A stretch of DNA of 64,000 bases. Origin: Ctenosaura bakeri. Its lineage: Eukaryota > Chordata > Lepidosauria > Squamata > Iguanidae. The notes beneath the pieces were generated by a model that was not told where the DNA came from, did not search any database, and saw only the letters and a program-made list of their open reading frames with translations. The stretch spans positions 310,001 through 374,000 of the forward strand of contig CAOLHI010001432.1 in NCBI GenBank assembly GCA_948474755.1, written 5' to 3'. A program made the position numbers and the translations under genes. Shown piece after piece: positions 49,561 to 61,700 of this stretch (positions are counted from its first letter, which is position 1; every line of letters begins with the position of its first letter).

Positions 49561-50403
49561 ATACTATGGTGTTGCCTAAGGCCCTCTCCATAGCATCATA
49601 TAACCTATACTGGAGTCACCATCTTTGACCTCTTCTTCTACCACCACCACATTTACCAACACCACCATGAAACTGTATTACCCATCGCATTTTGAACTAT
49701 ATATATCTCTAGAATAGCTTTCTGACATGGGGAAAGCAAAACAGTGTAATAATCTTAATATTTGGGCAATTGTGAAACACCTAAGACTACTGGTTTTAGA
49801 GGACCAGGTCAGTGGTAGACTCTGTGCTAGTACAACGTGAGTTAGCAGAGCAGGAACATGGGAGCATGTGTTTCAACTGAACCTTAACTAAGTACGTAAT
49901 TTCTTCTGGCACAACTCTTCCAAACATGCCAGAAACCTCATTCAACCATGCTTTGACTGTCATTAGAATGGACTTCCTTCTCTCTATTCAGGTGATGCCC
50001 AGGAAAGTAAATTGAGGGGCAAGTTACAATTGTGGCAACTTTATCAAAATCATGATCAGGTAGTGATTGCGAATATGGAACAGTTACCTAATCATAACTG
50101 TTTCATATTCATGATCATTACTTAGTGATAATTTTGACATTAGGAAGAGTGGAGTTGCAGCCATCTTGTGCAAGTGTCTCTCTGCTTCTATTTATACAGG
50201 CCTACCTCAAGTAACAAAACCTCTGACAAAGAAGCTTCTTTTTACAAAGTCTTTTTACACACCCTGCCCGCCTTTTCTTCCTTGTCCTCCATTTAGCTGG
50301 AAGTTCTTCAGCAGCACTAGAGGCACTGGGAGGATGGTGAAGGACAAGGGAGAGACAGCAGCTTTTGGTACTGGGCTGTGATAATATCTGTAGTAAACAA
50401 GGG

Positions 50404-50409
50404 AATAAA
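50404..50409 (+). terminator. Candidate polyadenylation signal of the GPCR gene
   Basis: AATAAA about 845 bp after the receptor stop codon, the first canonical hexamer I notice downstream on this strand. The 3' end itself is not proven. Confidence 0.4.
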
Positions 50410-53400
50410 GTTTGAACTGGGGAAAAAATAGGTGACTATTGTAGCCGATTTTATTGTAGCAGTGTGTGCCTACCTATAATAGGTGAGGTAAAGAGCACCT
50501 TCATTCAGAATCCCTTACCAAGCTTGAGTGAACAGCAAAACAGAAGAAAAAGAAAAGAGAGAGCAAATGAACTACCCACAGCATTTTAAAAAAGATATTA
50601 ATAATAGATCTATATCCATTTGGCCATCAAAATGGAAATCAGAAAAGTGGAGGCTAGTGAAAGAAAAAACAATCCCTGGATGCATTTTTGGGAGAAACTT
50701 TCAAGTGCTCTCTGAAAGATTCAAAATGTTTTTATTTACTTCTGCAAGGCTTGCCCTAGCCTGGTATTTTGATTTCACATGGGCCTATTGCTAGTCAAAA
50801 GATTTGCTGAGTCTCTTAATCTCTCTCTTGCATGTGTGCTGCAAGAACCTATCTCTGTGGTCTCTATGTTATTTCTGCTACTGATACCAAAATTTCTGTT
50901 AAAGAAGTAATGCCCAGGAATCCATCTTCTTTATTAACTGAGGTATACCTGTACTCTGTCCAAATAAAGCAAATATTACAAAAGCAGGGTAAATCCCCAG
51001 TGCTTTCTGTCCGCCCTTTGAACTTCTCACTACTTGGGGAAGCTAAGAATGTATAACAATGCCAACAAAACCACAAACAGCATATACACACTTACTTTGA
51101 AGCTCCACATTTCTGCTTCATCAACTGCACATATGCTCTTCACCTCTTCTTGTTTTGAATGCAAATTATTCTTTCTCTCTTGCCACTCTCAGTATAGTGT
51201 GATGAACATGTTTTGAATGCAAATGAACCCCCAGCTGTTTTACCAGCCTCCTCTGCCCTCCAGTTGCTGGAGACAATGACAAATTTCTCCACTAAAAAAA
51301 GCAACCGTGATACTCCAGAAAACCGCACAATGCAGCATCTTCTTCTGTTCTCTCCCTTTCCCCTCTGGACTGAAAGAAGATGCTCTGTCTTGCACTAGAA
51401 GGGTTATTGATGTAGGACACAGCTTCACATCTGAGTTTTGCCCATCTCTACTACAAAGAAACTGGAGGATTCTCTAAAGATACAAGGCAGGTGCCTTTTG
51501 AGATTCATGAGGTTCAACTTTATTCTGCTCCAAGGGAAGGGAATTTTCAGACTGTGGAGATCACTGAAAAGCACCTCGCTGATATTCCCATGTGGGGATT
51601 TCACTGATGGCTTTACTTTTGTTACTCCTTCCCCACATGAGGAAGAATGCAGAGGGGTGAGTTTTGGTGGCAACACCAGTGGTGCAGCTCCAGGTGGGTT
51701 TGTAGAGTGGTTCAATACAGTCTTCAACACCCAGAAGTTGCCCTGTTCTACCTCAAGGAATCAGGAGGAGACACATATTTCTACAACCACAAGACAGATA
51801 TATTTGAGAAAGCCATGTCAGTCACATGATGCCTCCTTGAAATTGTGTACTGTTCAACTTTGGAAATGTTTATTTACACAGATACATTGTCTGCTCCATA
51901 AAGTGCAATTTGCCCTTTAATTTGGTGGCTTATCTATCTCAGCATTGGTACACAAACTTGCTGTAGTCATTGGCTTTGTGATCACATGAAACAGTGATTT
52001 GATCAACTCACACTGGGCCACAATCTGAATATGAATCAAACTATCTTGACCATTGGGCATGTGAAATTGCTACTAATGTATTCATGCTTTCTCGATGAAC
52101 ATGCCTGCCAGGTTGATCTCATTTTATGGTTTCTTGTGCAACACTGTTGCTGATTTTTGAGACATTGAGTATCTGTTTCTTGCCACATCAGAGGAAAAAA
52201 AGATGCACAAACACTTAGTTATTTCAAGTTCAAAGCAAATTATTTGTAAGAGCAAGAGATATATTGTTGGCTGGCAGAGCTTAGTCTGTGAGGCTGACAT
52301 AGCCCAGAAAAACTACAAGGCATGCTTCACACAAAGTTCCTACACAGGCATTACATCCATATAAGAAACTGTGAGTACCCTCTACATGCACACAGTCATG
52401 CGTGATGAATGCACATAAGGTTATCTTGCTATATCAGGAAAAGCCATCTGGTATGTTCTGAGACCTGTGCCAAGGGAAAACACAGAGGGTAATGAAGACA
52501 TGTCTTAAAACTTCTATAAAGGTAGATAAAGTGCTACACAGACAAACTTTAAAGCAGGGTTCAATGTACACGCCAGCACCAGCAGCTTTTATCTCAAGGT
52601 AAGGAAATTAGAGGATTTACTCTTTCTAAAGGAGAACATAGTGAGCATGTCAGAAACATTATTAAATAATGAGAATCATTCAGATGTGCTGAACCTAGGT
52701 ATAAAACTAAAGAAAAGATAGGAAAGAATATATTGAGGATGATGTTGCATGTACTAAAGACTCCAATCTACTAGAAAACATAAAAGGAACAAACTCCATG
52801 GGACATGCTTTGGCTATGGAAAAGCAACATAAAAAAAAAAAAAAAGCAACCATAGACAGGGGCAAGTCATGAGGGAGGCCCACCCTACAGTCAGTAGCAA
52901 TGAGACCAAGATTCTTGAAGGCTGTTGCTTTTAGTTGTAGTTCTGGTCTGTTCAGATGCCTGTAACCTTGAAGAATCCATGAATGAAAGAAAGTTATATA
53001 ACAGAGATTCTTGTCCATATTTTCTCAGGAGTAACTCCTACTGAATTCAGTGGTACCTGTTCCCAGTCTTACGTACTCTGGCTTCCTTTCTTAGCCACAT
53101 GGGTGAAGGCCACAGTTATCAACTCATTAGCTTTGAATGTGTAAGCTTCATAGAACCCAATGAGATTGATTTCTGAATAGGTATAGGATGATACTAAGAA
53201 CTAATCAGGCTGGCCAGCTTCAGCAGATGCATGCAGTTCTTGGCAAAAATAGATAGATGGACAGATAGATAGATTTCATAAAGAATTACCCCTTAGCAAT
53301 GAACATGAAGAACCAGAGAGTTTGCTGCTGTCAGAGGGCCCCACATTTATTACGATTAGGCTAAACACAAAGGTTGAAGCTGTTTAGTCACATGTTCATA

Positions 53401-54395
53401 GATAACATCTGCTGGATGAAGCTGAATGCCTGGCTGAGTTCCACGTCCGGACTGTCAGTGGGGAGCAAGACCCCTATGAGAAAGATGTTGGAGCGAACAA
53501 AGTGCAGAAGTTGTTGGATGGAAAGTGTGTAGTGTCTTTGCTCCCTGATTGCAGCACCATCATTTGTACCCAAAACAGCCACTGCCAGAATGAACTTGTC
53601 AGATCTCACCTGTCCCCTTCATTCCATTGCTTATTGTGGGAAGAAAGGACCAGCAGGTCTGACAGGCAGAAAACGCCTTGATATGGTTGACAAGTAGAGG
53701 CAGCGTGGCTCACTCCTGTCCTTATACCTAAACCAAATCTTCACCTGTACTTGTTATCATTCCAACACTTCCCATACAAGAATGTCCAGGATGAAAATGT
53801 TGAATCCTTACAACAAATGAGTAGCACATTAGTAAGCAATAAGTAATGGCTGAGGGACACACAAACTCTAAAGTCCTTACCAACATTAGCATCTCTTAAT
53901 CAAAAGTCCTATAGTCCCACCCACTTTACTTTGTCCCTGCCTACTCTGCTCTTAGCCCTGCCCACAGCTGCAGTGCAGCCACTGGGACTCTGGCTAAATT
54001 GGAACATAGTTTCTGATCCAAACAAGTTGCATCAATATTGCATTTGGGGGAGAGGTCAAAGTAAGCATACTTTGTCCTTTTCCCAAACTTGCTGAACATT
54101 TCCAAATTCAGTTTCTTCCTGCGTGGATCCTGGAACTTTGAGGAGCGGGGAGACAACAGAGATAAAGTCTGGCATAGACCAGACAGATATCATATCCTTT
54201 AACTGTTCCAATTTGTCAGGGACAGTCCCAGTTAATCCATGTCAACCCACTTTTTCTGCTGTTTTAAAATGTCCCACTTTCTCTTCCCTCCTCTCATTTT
54301 CCCTATTTCTGTTGCTGCAAACTAAGTTCAAAGTGCAAAAGTAGTTTGCATTCCAGTAACTCAGAAGGGGGAGAGGAGAGGAGGTGGCGGAGTCT
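50410..54395. other. Intergenic, mostly unannotated
   Basis: Holds a GATA-type tract (53250-53274), a poly(A) run (52830-52845), a repeat-like phrase at 53027-53075 (aggagtaactcctactgaat) and an unassigned minus-strand frame at 53388-53609. No gene is supported. Confidence 0.4.
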
Positions 54396-54397
54396 TG

Positions 54398-54514
54398 GGC
54401 CATTTCCACACTAGACTGTTATAGCACTATCATTCCACTTTCAACATCCTATGGAATCCTGGGGTTTGCAGTTTAGGGAGGGGCCAGCTATAACAGTCTA
54501 GTGCGGAAATGGCC
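54398..54514. mobile_element. Palindromic MITE (family M)
   Basis: ggccatttccacactagact...gttatagcactatcattcca at the left, agctataacagtctagtgcg...gaaatggcc at the right, with an internal deletion relative to 27976. Confidence 0.8.
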
Positions 54515-54680
54515 TTCCTCTTCCCTATAGACTCAGTCAAAAACAAACTGCTGCAGCCTTTCGTACCTTGAGCACTCTTCTTCATTAATAATTTTTGCCA
54601 AGTTGACCATGCTCTGATGTTCCTTGGTCATATATGTCCTAGTTTTCATCTATGAAATGTTGGAGGGTATAAAGTATAGA

Positions 54681-54811
54681 GAGCCAGCATGGTGTCGTGA
54701 TCTGAGCATTGGATCACAACACTGGAGACCAGGGTTCAATTTCCCTCTTGGCCATGGAAATCTACTGTGTGACTTTGAGCATGTCACATGCCAGAAAACC
54801 CCGTGATAGGT
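54681..54811 (+). repeat. tRNA-derived SINE (22603 family), truncated
   Basis: gagccagcatggtgtcgtga...ggagaccagggttcaatttc (B box)...gaaaaccccgtgatagg; the 3' part is missing. Confidence 0.8.
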
Positions 54812-55499
54812 GCACAATCCATTCATACTGGAACTAGATTCAAAGCCTGTGTTGCCAGTGATGTTTTAGTGAGCCATTACTGACAATGTTTTGGAGGGAA
54901 GCTTGAATTTTGACCCAGAGAAACAACAATAAAAACAGTAGTGTTATGAGTAGGAAGAAAGCAAGGGCCAATTCAAACAGGAAGGGGCCAATCTGCAGTG
55001 TATTTCCCAAGAGGCTTTCCTCTTGGGAAAGCATTTGCAAGAGGGTAGTACTGAAGCAGGCAAGGAGGAGACCTGGATCAGGATGTGGTATAGTGCAACG
55101 GGGGCTAACATTTCCCCCTTGTGCCAATTCTTCAGTGCACATTGCACCTCCTCACACTCCTGATGCTACTGTCGGCCCCAGAGGGGAATCACACCAGCAG
55201 TGCTTAGGCAGATGGGACAAGACAAAGGAGACAGCAGTTCTCCCACTGCCCCCTCCCCATAACAGACATCTCAGAATCATTTTTTCCTTCTGGAAACTGA
55301 AAGTTCAGCAGATGCTTTTCAAGCTAATTTCTCTAGTAGAACAATACATCTTTTTCACAAAGCTGCAGCTGGCATTCTCATAATATGATATTCTGCACTA
55401 GACACATGGCTTTGTGCTGGTGGAAGGGTGCTATAGATGCACAGGAAACATCTGAGGCTGTGTCAGGATTGTCCATCATAAAATCTTTCTGTTTCTGGC

Positions 55500-55668
55500 T
55501 CCCAGTCCTTCTGCTTTGGACGTCTGTTTGTCCTGGTGCTGCAATCCCCCGTCTACTGATTACATACTACCCAAAGACCTTTGCTTTGAGTTGTATCGAT
55601 CTGGGACTGTTTGCTTTGCCTGAAGCAGAACATACACTTCGCCATTTCATCTTTGCCTGGCCACCGCC
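55500..55668 (+). promoter_or_regulatory. Presumed F12 5' flank / promoter
   Basis: Sequence just upstream of the F12 ATG. There is no CpG island or TATA box. TGTTTGC near 55608 fits the FOXA (HNF3) consensus, and caaagacctttg near 55571 is a loose HNF4-like match, both plausible for a liver gene. The transcription start is not determined. Confidence 0.3.
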
Positions 55669-55737
55669 ATGACATCCCTGCTGCCGCTGCTGTTCCTGCT
55701 TCTCTTTGGGCTTCTGAGCCTAGGGGATTCCTTCTTG
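55669..55737 (+). CDS. F12: F12 coding exon 1 (signal peptide)
   Basis: ATG in good context (ccgccATGa), then MTSLLPLLFLLLFGLLSLGD and SFL, a typical signal peptide, ending at donor gtgaga in phase 0. Its position and phase fit the downstream exons. There is no direct sequence match to known FXII signal peptides, which are poorly conserved. Confidence 0.78.
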
Positions 55738-58700
55738 GTGAGATCCTAGTACATCTCATTTAATGTCTTAATGGTCTTTCTGCTTAGGCCACTCTTGGTC
55801 GCTGACAGGTCCCACTTAGAGATATGAAGCATGCCTGCCAGAGAGGTAAGACCTTTGCCTTCAGTGTAGGTACCAAAGGGGAAGGGGTGGGAGAGCCTGT
55901 AATGGCTGGTAAGGTAAGCAAGGTGGAACAGAAGTGAGTGGGGGGAAACAGAGTTATGGAAGATGATAAGGTGCAAAGTTGAACCCTCTCAAATAAACCC
56001 TGATAGGCCCATTCCCCAGTTGTGATTTCCTTACAGATAGTCAGCACTAGTGAGCAAGGTACAGGCTTGAGAACCAGGAAATCTGATTCACAGTCATCTT
56101 TCTAGTCTACTGATTTATGATACAAGGAATATGTGTGTGAGAGCGTGTATGTGCCTTCAAGTTGCCTAATGTGAACCCATGGATTTCATAGCTTTCCCTT
56201 AAGGCAAGGAATACTCAGAGGTGATTTTGCCAGTTCCTTCCACAAAAATATAGCCTACAGCACCTAGCACTTGTTGGCAGTCTCCCATCTAAATATGAAC
56301 CAGGGCTGACCCTCCTTAGCTTCCAGGATTAGATGGGATCTGATACCTTAAAGTATTAAGACAAAGGAATATCTAGTTGCCACTTAAGGGTTCCAGAGAA
56401 CCAACACGCCATCTGTGGAGAATTGCACTTTCCTGGAACTCAGTAGAAAATGCTAGAGGTCTCCCTCATCTGCACTTCTATTGTTTTTTGAAGTCCTGTA
56501 CAAAACTTCTATTGAAACTCTGTGGATCAGTGCCCTGGACATCCCTAGTGACAGGCAATGCATTCCTCTCCCCTCTCCATGCCTACCACATTTCAAGAGG
56601 GGGGTGGAATAATTTGTCTGCTTGTAGAGACTGAGCATTCTGTGCACTGCAATGCTTGCAATGTAGCCCTTTAAAATGGAAAAAAAAAAAAAAAAAGGCA
56701 GGGGGAAAGCCTGTTCTTAAAAGGCAACACATGGAAGCAGACATGCCAAACAAAAATCTGGAAAAGATGAAGACTACTTCCATCCACACAATTTTGCTTT
56801 CTCATTTTGTGAATTTTTAAAAAAATCGATTCTGCAAAGAAAGCATGTCTATTCTGCTGCTTATATGAGAAAGTAGAAAAGAAGCCATCAGTCCTGCCAA
56901 GGCAGATGCAAGCTAAAAGACCCAAACACACATACATATTTTTTTATTATGTGCTTTCAAGTCAACTCCAACTTACGATGATCGTATCCTAAGGTTTTCT
57001 TTGAAAGATTTGTTCAGAGTGGGTTTGCCACTGCCTTCCTCTAAGGCTCAGAGAGTCTGCCTTTCCCCTAGTCATCCGTTGTGTTTCCATGACTGAGCAG
57101 GGATTTGAATCCTGGTCTTTTAGAGTGCTAGCGCAAGGCTTATACTACTACATCACACTTGCTCTCATATACATATAATTTGTGGGGCGATGCTCGTAAT
57201 TTTGAGATCGGTGCTTTCTATTCTGGTGTTCTGTATGTGTGTTGTCTGTGTGTAATAGTATGTGCTATACCTGGATTCAGGGCTATTATAATATAGAGAG
57301 GGGCAGTGTGGTGTAGTGGGTTGAGCAGACTAGGGACTCTGGAGAACAGGGTTCAAATTCCCGCTCAGCCATGGAAACTCACTGGATGCCCTTGGGCAAG
57401 TCACAGTCTCTCGGCCTCAGTGGAAGGCAAAGGGAAACCCTCTCTGAACAAATCTTTCAAAGAAAGCCCTATGGAAGGTTCACCTTAGGGTTACCTAAGT
57501 CGGAACTGACTTGAAGGCACACAACAACAACTGCTTCAGCTGGCAGACTCTGAATTGAGGAGGGGGCAGCTGTGGAAGACCCTCTGCCTTTCCACCTGAG
57601 TCCCCTGGTCATTCCTTTCCGTCAGAGGATAGATCTGCATGTCCTATACAGCCTGGCCTGTGCTCACTAAAGCTGTTTTTCTGTGAACAGTCCAGTTGAA
57701 CCCTTTACTTGAAATAAGGTGGGGAGCCATCTTGTTCTTCGCCTCCAGGCAACAGCATGTCTGAGGCTGTCCCTGTCTTCACTCCTATCATCCTGTGCAA
57801 TATGTGTGAACGCCCTATAAGAGAAATAATCATCTTTTTTTGCTCTGGTGTTCCTGCTGCTTGCCTTCTTTCTAACTCTCCTTCGACAACTCTTCAGGGT
57901 TCTGGCCTCTCTTCAGCTATCTAGACCCCTCCCCATAGGCTTGCTGTAGAGGGTACCCAGCAGCCTTCCATACTCATCCTCCATCCATGGCAGCTGGTGG
58001 CTTCCACATTGGAGGTGATGGTGAAACCACTTTGGGTTCTACTCCAAACTTTAAAAGAACTTTCCAAGGTGCTGAGCCTTATCACCAAGATAAATTCATC
58101 ACCCTAGATAGCGCATTTAAAGTTCAGACTAAAACTTGAGTAGATTCAATGCTTCACTGACATTAGAGCCACAAGCCACCATGGCCCCATCCTGTCCTTA
58201 GCATGCAGACGCTGCTTCGAAGTTTTATAAATTCAAAACTTTCATTTTCTTGCCTTAAACCAGTGGTAGGCAAAGTATAGCCAAGCCGGGAATAGGCAGT
58301 CCCCAGGGCTGTTTTTGTGGACCTAGGGTCCCCAGGCATCAGAAAAGGTTTGGTCCAAAATGCCCTTTGGAGGTGTTGGGAGCATTACTACCACGTTTAG
58401 ATGTCTCCATGAGGCCCCCAGGGGTAAAAAGATGGTGAAATTTCCATCCCCAAAAATGCCAAACTGCCTCTAGGGAGTGTGGAGGGCATTTCCTTCATAT
58501 TTTTGGCCTGTCTAGACCAATATGGGCCATGGAAAGGCCATTTTTTAAACAGGAACTGACTTCTGTTCACTTTCTGTACTTAAAAAAGGCCTCTCCTGGG
58601 CCTATAATGCCCCAGGAAGGCCCTAAAATATGGCAAAAAATGTCCCTTGTGTCTCTTGGAGGACATTTGGAGGCAAAAAAAACAAAACAAAAAACAAAAA

Positions 58701-61700
58701 CAAAAAACAACCTTTTTTCACCTAGAGGTGGGTATGGTGGTGGAGTCCAGCTCTCCATTGTCTCCTGTGGGACCAATACAGCCCCCTAGTTTCTCACCAT
58801 TACCCACCCCTGCCTTCAACCAATAGGGCATGGCAAATGACAACACAATGGAAAACTCAGTTTACCCAAATTCAGCACTGGGCATCATCTAAAGTTTAGA
58901 TTATAAAGCAAGAAAGTACACTTTTGGCTTTAGAGTGGTTTTTGTTCATATGCAGACTTAATTGATTAATTGTTAGCACTAATTAGTGCAGACCCATTGA
59001 GTCAATGAACCTTTCAAAAGAGTTGGGCTAATGAGCAGTTTTAGCCATAAAACGAATCAACCCATTTTCCTCATCAGGTGATATCTCTCTTTAAAAATAA
59101 AAACTATAAACAGAATTATTAAAAAAATACTCCACCCATCATACTAATCATCTTACAATTTAGAACTTCTCAAACCTGTTTGGACTGAAGGATGATAAAT
59201 AATTTATATTGCTTTTTTTAAAAAAGGCTTAAAGCTTTTAAAGATGTATATGTAGATAATCTTGTCAATGTTTCCAAAGCCTTTGATGAGCTTTTTATGC
59301 CACTGGAGCATAATTAAACGCAAGCCCATCAGCAGCCTTTAAGCTGTTGTGTGTCTATTCAGGATGGAGGCTGGTTTCCAGAGAGTGGGAACGGAAATGC
59401 TTTCATGGACTGTGTTGCAAAAAGAAGCATATTCTGCAGCAAAACAATCATTTTGTTGTTGTTCTTGTTGTTGTTTTTCCTAGCAGGGTATCCCACACAG
59501 ACCACCCAAAAAGGGTCATGAAGGTGAGTATCCATCAACTCTGTGCTTGTCCAGGTCAAGGAACAGTTAACCCACTGGATGAACGGTGGTGACTTCTGTG
59601 ACTGAGATCTTGATGGGGCCTCTTTAGATCACCAAAGGAAATGGATTGTCAGTTATGAGTTGCCAAAACATGGAATATATCTCAATGTCCCCCCAAACAC
59701 TAAGAAGATAAAAGGATATATAGATTTGCATAAAACTTAATGTAAATTCATTTATATACTATTTATTTGAAGTGAGATACACGGTACAAGACTTTAGTGA
59801 GGAGACTACTGGTTAAGCTTAAGATTCCCCAGCGTTCCTTCCCCATTTCCTAGAGACTTTGAAGCCATGAGAGCCAAGCAGCACTTATCAGCACATTCCT
59901 AGCAATTGTTTATCTAACAGTCTCTGGTACCTAGGCTTCTTTTATTACAAACAGGCTGTTACATTATACTGGACTACATATCCCATTACTTAATATTGAG
60001 GGCATCCCAACAGTTGGCCCTCCACACTTGCAGGTTTAACTTTCACGGATTTGATTATTTCTGAGTTTCTCCAACCTCTGCCCCACCTCAGGTGCTTCTT
60101 TTCTGGGGGAGCCTTCCCTCTCAGCAGCTCCAATCAGGCCGCACAGCCCTTTAAAAATCTACCTCTGGTTCTCTTCCTCCTCTACCAGCTGCTGCCTGGC
60201 CAATAAGGACAGCTTGCAGTCTGATTTCTCAGCAGCACCAACTCTCTCTCATTGCCCTCCAAGCGTCCAAGGAAGGAGATAGGCAAGAGGAAGTATAGGG
60301 CCACCTTGCCAACCTACCCCCTTTCCCTTTCCTTTCCCTGACCTGGTTTGAACCCTGGATGCCTGTTCTCCCAACAATGTCTTGCCCCCTTCCCACAGAG
60401 GCCCTTTCCGTGCCTTACGTTTTTCCGATGCTGGGGTGTGGGGATTGTGTGAGCAGCCTCCAGCAAGAGGCTCTCGCGTCCTGGCTCATTCAGCTCCGCA
60501 CGAGCTGCCTGCTCATGCAAGAGCCCCACTTCTTCCTTCCGCAGTACAGCCTGGGAGTTTCCCAGGCTGCGCTGGGGCAGGAAGCGCAACCAGCACGGCT
60601 CCAGAGGCTCCACACACCAGGTAAGTGTGTGCGGAACCTGGGAGCAATGTGCAATCACACACCATTTTCGGCTTCAAGCCGAAAATGAAAAGGTGCACAA
60701 TTGGTGCCTGCCGGCCTCTGGAGCGTCGGGCGATTGTGAGTGCATTGTGCAGATCACTCCTCACAATTGCGCGACACTCCAGGCACCCTTTCGCATGGCA
60801 AATGCCATGCGGAAAGGGCCAGACACACAGACACATTTTGATATTTGTGGTTGTTCCACTCTTGCGGAACAAAAGTGAATGTGGAGGCTGACTGTACCTG
60901 TTACAAATCTAGAAATAATAATTATAATCAAAAGTGCATCACTTTTCTTTGTAGTTGGGAAATCCACAAGCCAAAGGCCCAGTTTACCTCTTCAATTTGC
61001 TGTCAAGATGCTAACTATTAACAAGCAGCTGTTGCTCTCCCTTCTTGGGGTTTCTTAGGCCTTTTCTACATGACGATGCTCTTGTGCATCGTCCTGTCAC
61101 AATCCTGGAAACATCTCTGCCAGGATGGGAGAGTATTCCCAGTGCTTCTCTCCACATGCAACTGGTTGCCTGCAGAAGGGAGCGCGAGGGACACACTATG
61201 TCCTTCTGCGCTGCAGCTGGCCTTCTTCCCATGCTGCAGTAGGCGAGAAAGCATGTAGATTGTGCTTCCAGCCCTTCTGCATGGCCAACTGCAATGGAAG
61301 CCTCGTGTGATTGGGGGCCATTGACAGAGATTTTCTATCAATGATATAGCCCACGATCACACCAGCTGGAGACATGAGAAGGGCAGGACTGCAATGACAT
61401 CATGCAGAAGTGTCGTCACAGTCCTGCTCCTCTCGCATCTTCATGCTGGGATGCTGTCGTCATGTGGAAAGGGCCTAAATGTTTAAGACTGACTTAGATG
61501 AGTTAACTATTCAAAAACAGTTTAAAATAGTGGACTGTCCTTTGAAAGCCTGTGAAATAGAGGACTGTCTGTTTAAAAGTGGGATAATCCCACCACTACC
61601 ACTAGTTTTCCCATTGGGAGCCAGGTCCACATTTGAGAGGGCCCTGACAACATGCTTTCTGTTGCAAAATGGTGGGCTGACTAAGAGGTGGATGATGGCA

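Noticed and set aside
51438..51920. 160-codon open frame between the GPCR and F12
   Set aside because: No recognisable domain, no splice or start context, and overlapping frames on both strands; could not be supported as a gene.
54910..55383. 157-codon plus-strand frame just upstream of F12
   Set aside because: No signal peptide or domain; overlapping frames on the opposite strand; looks like chance.
56250..56345. A genuine 5S rRNA gene
   Set aside because: Diverged from 5S and continuous with a SINE tail; no complete 5S gene boundary.
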